DNA from: Spirogloea muscicola
Taxonomy: Eukaryota > Streptophyta > Zygnematophyceae > Spirogloeales > Spirogloeaceae
Assembly: GCA_009602725.1 (NCBI GenBank)
Contig: WELB01000301.1
Coordinates: 97,206-114,804 of the forward strand
DNA: 17,599 bases
Reading direction: 5' to 3'
In this document: positions 15,201-17,599 of the stretch, in pieces
Layout of the letters: every line of letters starts with the position of its first letter
Numbering within the stretch: position 1 is the stretch's first letter
Program-made: the position numbers and the translations under genes
The notes under the pieces: generated by a model
Database searches by the model: none
What the model was told of the DNA's origin: nothing
The model's input: only the letters and a program-made list of their open reading frames with translations

Positions 15201-17599
15201 TGCCTGCCTAGGGGTAGGCCAGGCCAGCTTTGGGAGCTGCCACCATGAACGTGCTGAAGCTGGAAGCTCATGCGCCAGCACATGCTGGTGGCTGCTAGCA
15301 ACTGCCTGGCCTGACAGAGAAGGCTGCTCCTCGTTCGCATCCGCTTCAATATCAATGCCATCCTCGTCAATATCGAGCGAGGGTTGCAGGACGGCCTCAG
15401 GATACACTGCCGGTGCACCACTAGGCATGGCAGGCATGCTTTCAGGGGCCGGGATGCGATGCTTGGCTTCCCACCAGCGATGCAAAAATGTGCCCTTGCC
15501 TGAGAGGCGGCAAGCGGCGGAGCAAAGCCCGGCTCATTATCTCGGCCATGACGAGGTGGACCAGATCAATCGCAATTCCTGGGGATTAATGGGCGCAATG
15601 CTTAAGCAGGCAGCAGCCTGCCAGGCAACCAAGTTGCCTGCCAGGCAACTTGCTGGACCCATGCCATACCTGACGGTCCTTTCTCAAGGAGCTCGAGCAG
15701 CACGCTGGCATAGCCCTTGATGTTGAAGAGCAGGAACTGCAAGCATGAAGCTCAGGACATATTATCAATTGCTCCAGGTAGCGCATGCTTCCTGAGAATC
15801 AAGAAGCAGGGCAGCACAATGAAGGTGCGCACGGTCATGTCCAATCTGCGACGCAACCAGGCTTGGAGTAACCTCCGCCGCAAAGCTTCCCACGACACTT
15901 GCCAGGCCATCGGCGGCAACTTCGCCGCCCATGATGGCAGAGGGATTGTAGTACGCCCGCAGCCGGCCCTCGTGCAGCTCCTTGTCAAACTCCTGCAGTG
16001 CTGCCCACCCCGCCAAGGACTTGGCTCAACTCAACATGCAATATGCACGCTGCTCTGAGCTCTGAGAGAAGTAGCAGTGCAGTGCACTTTCACAACCCGC
16101 AAAAAGAAAATTGCCCCCTTGATAGCAAGTTTGAAGATCTGGGGCCATGCAACATACTCAGCAGTGCAATGCCAAGCTCGCATCACTCACCATATCGTCC
16201 CTGACGTAGGAGCGCCTCCTCAGCCGCACGTGCCCTGCTACGCTCGAAGGTTGCGGCCAGCGCCAGGCCTTCGGAGGTCCACGCTGCCAGGGTTGAGACT
16301 GACTTCCGCAACGCCTGAACCAAGGCCGGTGCGGTGCCGGCGAGGTCGCTATCCTGCAGCGCCGCCTGCATGCCGCTGCAGTGTAGCAGCATGCTGTCCA
16401 TGGCATCGTGGAGCTGCAGCACCCGCGCCCGCTGCATTGATCCCACCAGCTCCCACCGCAGGTCCGCCTGCGTAATGAGAGCCCATTTTGACATGAGCAG
16501 GTCGACTAGCGGCTGCCAGATGCGAGGTTGGTGCATTGGTCAGCGCCTGCACACCATGCGGTCCTTGATGACAGCGAGGTCGGCGGCGCAGGCCTTGGCA
16601 AGCATGCTGGCGTGCACGGCAGCGCACGCAGCACCGTCGCCGGTAATAGCCACGCAGCCAAATGCGTCCAGCAGCGTGGCAAAGAGCGCCGCCAAGCACT
16701 CCGCAGCATGCGCCAGCCGCGTAGCCGTCTGCAGCAAGAAGTGCTTTCCTCAAGCGGCTTTTATTGATGACTTCAGAGCAGCGATCAGCGGCCTTGGGCC
16801 TTGGGCAATGCTGGCGGCCGCCGGAGAGCAGCAAGCGGTCGCTGCACCACAATAAGTCCGGACCTCTGTTCGGGCGAGCTTTGGCCAGGGTGCGAGCATC
16901 GCAACCACGGCGCAGCCGGCGCCGATGAGCGTGGTGCCGCCCACCTGCAAAAGCGCAACAAGAGGGGTGCTTCAGTGTGAAGGGATGTGTTCAGACCAGT
17001 GGTCTCAACACCAATACTGGTGGCGGCTACCGCGGCGGGCTGTCGGGAGGTGGGGGACCTGCGCAGCGAAGAGGGCGCCGAGGGAGGCGTCGTGCAGGAA
17101 CGTGAGGTAGAGGATGGCGCTGACCGCCAGCGCCACCTTCTTGTGCAGCAGCAGCACAGCCGGGTACGCAAACGCCAGGCTTGACGCCGCCAAGCACGCC
17201 AGCATGGCCACCGCCGAGTGCCCCACGGCCTTCCTGCGCCGCGGCAGCAGCGGCGTCGGCGGCGAAGAGTGCCGGGCTGAGTGCCGCAATGACCATCGGC
17301 GTCACGCAGAAGCCTGCGGGGGCTTGCACGGCAGGCCCACCTCGCGGCGATGGCCGCGGCCACGGCCTGCACGGCGCCGGCGGCGGAGGCGGCGGCGTTG
17401 CGCGTCACGCGGCCAACGGAGCCGTCGCAGATGAGGACGGCGATGACGACGGCGAAGAAGGGGGCGCGCATCCACGCCGCCGTGGCGCTCACGGACACGA
17501 GCACCGCCGACAGCAGCGCCGCCAGGCCCGTGCGCAGCGCCACGGCCGCGCTGCGCCGGAAGGCCGCGCGGTGGCCCGCCGCGAACGCGCCGCCAAGCG
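12205..17599 (-). CDS. FUSC / aromatic acid exporter-like (AaeB-type) membrane protein, ~17 exons, N terminus beyond window
   Basis: A predicted membrane transporter of the fusaric-acid-resistance/aromatic-acid-exporter (FUSC) superfamily, related to plant AaeB-like proteins and more distantly to ALMT channels. About 895 residues are visible. They form a six-helix bundle, a soluble helical region, a second six-helix bundle and a C-terminal helical region. Diagnostic motifs are PFFAVVIAVLICDGSVGRV and VAMLAPWPKLARTE (first bundle), YWAPVTVGFIVGSNQGGSF, RLQ-GTAAGSIYGYL and RITETFIGVLCFVVVEGLVW (second bundle), and EAQHEPELWRAPF (the conserved EP-W-PF motif after the second bundle). The frame is open to the right edge, so a start codon and some N-terminal residues are missing. 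Exon boundaries for exons 6, 8, 15 and 16 are tentative; the rest are phase-consistent. Substrate is unknown: organic or aromatic anions are the family expectation. Confidence 0.87.
12986..13010. repeat. Perfect 11-bp inverted repeat with 3-nt loop
   Basis: GACTCACTGCA, a 3-base spacer (AGA), then its exact reverse complement TGCAGTGAGTC. It lies inside the long intron 15 of the FUSC-like gene. It could form a small RNA hairpin; no function is assigned. Confidence 0.85.
13207..13220. repeat. 14-bp perfect palindrome
   Basis: ACGGTTGCAACCGT is a perfect palindrome within the probable exon 15 of the FUSC-like gene. It is probably incidental to the coding sequence. Confidence 0.7.
13717..14999 (-). 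other. FUSC-like gene exons 9-13: second membrane bundle
   Basis: On the minus strand: exons 14999-14915, 14789-14700, 14553-14435, 14249-14104 and 13886-13717. They encode KALGATKVALAMLLAGIVG, then YWAPVTVGFIVGSNQGGSF and AASLRLQ, then GTAAGSIYGYLAIKV and WLVVFALVPWVIVASFVR, then YAGVVAAFTAAVIMLGYQ and RITETFIGVLCFVV, then VEGLVWPSRAVVLVRASM. All five junctions keep phase (0, 0, 2, 1, 0), and the product follows the canonical FUSC_2 order, including the 'YW', 'R..GT..G..yG' and 'RI.ETFIG' signatures. This is the strongest evidence for the family call. Confidence 0.87.
15208..16467 (-). other. FUSC-like gene exons 5-8: soluble inter-bundle region
   Basis: On the minus strand: exons 16467-16191, 16000-15873, 15736-15670 and 15499-15208. 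Exon 5 is a helical cytosolic stretch beginning ADLRWELVGSM. Exon 6 begins LQEFDKELHEGRL. Exon 7 encodes FLLFNIKGYASVLLELLEKG, which fits the hydrophobic segment before the linker in plant relatives. Exon 8 starts KGTFLHRWWEAKH and contains an acidic linker (DIDEDGIDIEADANEE) before the second bundle. Exon 6's end is uncertain because a second frame (TVRTFIVLPCFLILRKHAL) also looks protein-like there. Exon 8's end uses a putative GC donor (CCTAG|GCAGGC). Confidence 0.62.
15616..15651. repeat. Nested direct and inverted repeat in FUSC intron 7
   Basis: GCCTGCCAGGCAAC occurs at 15616-15629 and again at 15636-15649 (period 20). The second copy is part of a near-perfect palindrome, AAGTTGCCTG (15631-15640), one base, then CAGGCAACTT (15642-15651). 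It lies in intron 7 of the FUSC-like gene and could fold into a 10-bp hairpin. Confidence 0.85.
16555..17599 (-). other. FUSC-like gene exons 1-4 (visible): first membrane bundle
   Basis: On the minus strand: exon 17599-17341 (partial), 17233-17059, 16944-16864 and 16728-16555. Peptides in order are AAGHRAAFRRSAAVALRTGL, then PFFAVVIAVLICDGSVGRV, joined by a 107-nt intron to KAVGHSAVAMLACLAASSLA and KVALAVSAILYLTFLHDASL, then GGTTLIGAGCAVVAMLAPWP. This yields about six hydrophobic segments ending in the family-typical 'PWP..A' motif. Exon 4 is an alanine-rich amphipathic helix region. The junction 17341/17233 is forced by phase (AG|G, Arg) and removes the apparent frameshift seen when the exon is read straight through. 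GC content is very high here. Confidence 0.85.

Noticed and set aside
14856-15485. A 209-codon minus-strand open frame as one exon
   Set aside because: Its first part is exon 8, but its tail runs through the intron into the wrong frame of exon 9; the hydrophobic second-bundle helix is in another frame.
15190-15720. A 176-codon plus-strand open frame
   Set aside because: It is antisense to FUSC exons 7-8 and introns, with no family resemblance; it is the reverse-strand shadow of the real gene.
15846-15872. Another 27-nt GT...AG stretch suggesting a class of tiny introns
   Set aside because: It keeps the same uninformative frame; a 136-nt intron from the same donor to 15737 joins to a recognisable hydrophobic segment. 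The repeated length of 27 appears coincidental.
16077-16855. Plus-strand open frames of 132 and 173 codons
   Set aside because: They lie antisense to FUSC exons 3-5 and have shadow-like composition rich in Ala, Cys, Ser and Pro.
17314-17340. A 27-nt GT...AG micro-intron in the FUSC gene
   Set aside because: Removing it leaves the non-membrane frame unchanged, whereas the 107-nt intron ending at 17234 gives the correct phase and family-like helices.
16785-17543. A 252-codon minus-strand open frame read straight through
   Set aside because: Only the part above 17341 is coding. Below that the frame becomes an arginine/cysteine-rich shadow; splicing 17341 to 17233 moves to the membrane-helix frame.

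Overview
The window looks like nuclear DNA from a green-lineage (Viridiplantae) eukaryote, most likely an alga. Short spliceosomal introns (roughly 90-280 nt, nearly all GT...CAG) interrupt nearly every coding stretch, and both genes have their closest recognisable relatives in plants. A streptophyte (charophyte) alga is my preferred guess because the main gene is colinear with the land-plant cellulose-synthase-interacting protein. The sequence alone cannot exclude another green alga. There are no bacterial operons, CRISPR arrays, insertion sequences, rRNAs or tRNAs that I can see.

Layout. (1) 1-661: very GC-rich upstream/5' leader sequence, with no assignable gene. (2) 662-11515, plus strand: one large gene of 27 inferred exons coding about 2128 residues. 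It is an armadillo-repeat protein ending in a C2 domain, recognisable along its whole length as CELLULOSE SYNTHASE INTERACTIVE 1 (CSI1/POM2). Every exon junction was checked for reading phase, and the 27 exons sum to an intact frame. Exons 1-24 are small (57-386 nt), exon 25 is an uninterrupted 1881 nt, and exons 26-27 finish the C2 domain. (3) 11516-12204: a short convergent intergenic/3'-UTR region with an AATAAA 41 nt after the first stop. (4) 12205-17599, minus strand: about 17 exons of a FUSC/aromatic-acid-exporter-like membrane protein (AaeB-type, plant-like), truncated at its N terminus by the right edge of the window. It has two membrane bundles, each followed by a soluble helical region.

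The two genes are tail-to-tail and not co-transcribed. In plants CSI1 links cellulose synthase complexes to cortical microtubules. The FUSC-like protein is probably a transporter of organic or aromatic anions. A shared cell-wall role is only speculation. The most unusual observations are probable GC-AG introns with competing donor sites, alternative in-frame splice choices (including an acidic 9-residue cassette), the single giant exon in an otherwise intron-dense gene, and a single in-frame TAG followed by about 135 more open codons at the 3' end of the FUSC gene. I found no convincing new multi-gene system; the interest lies in the gene structures.
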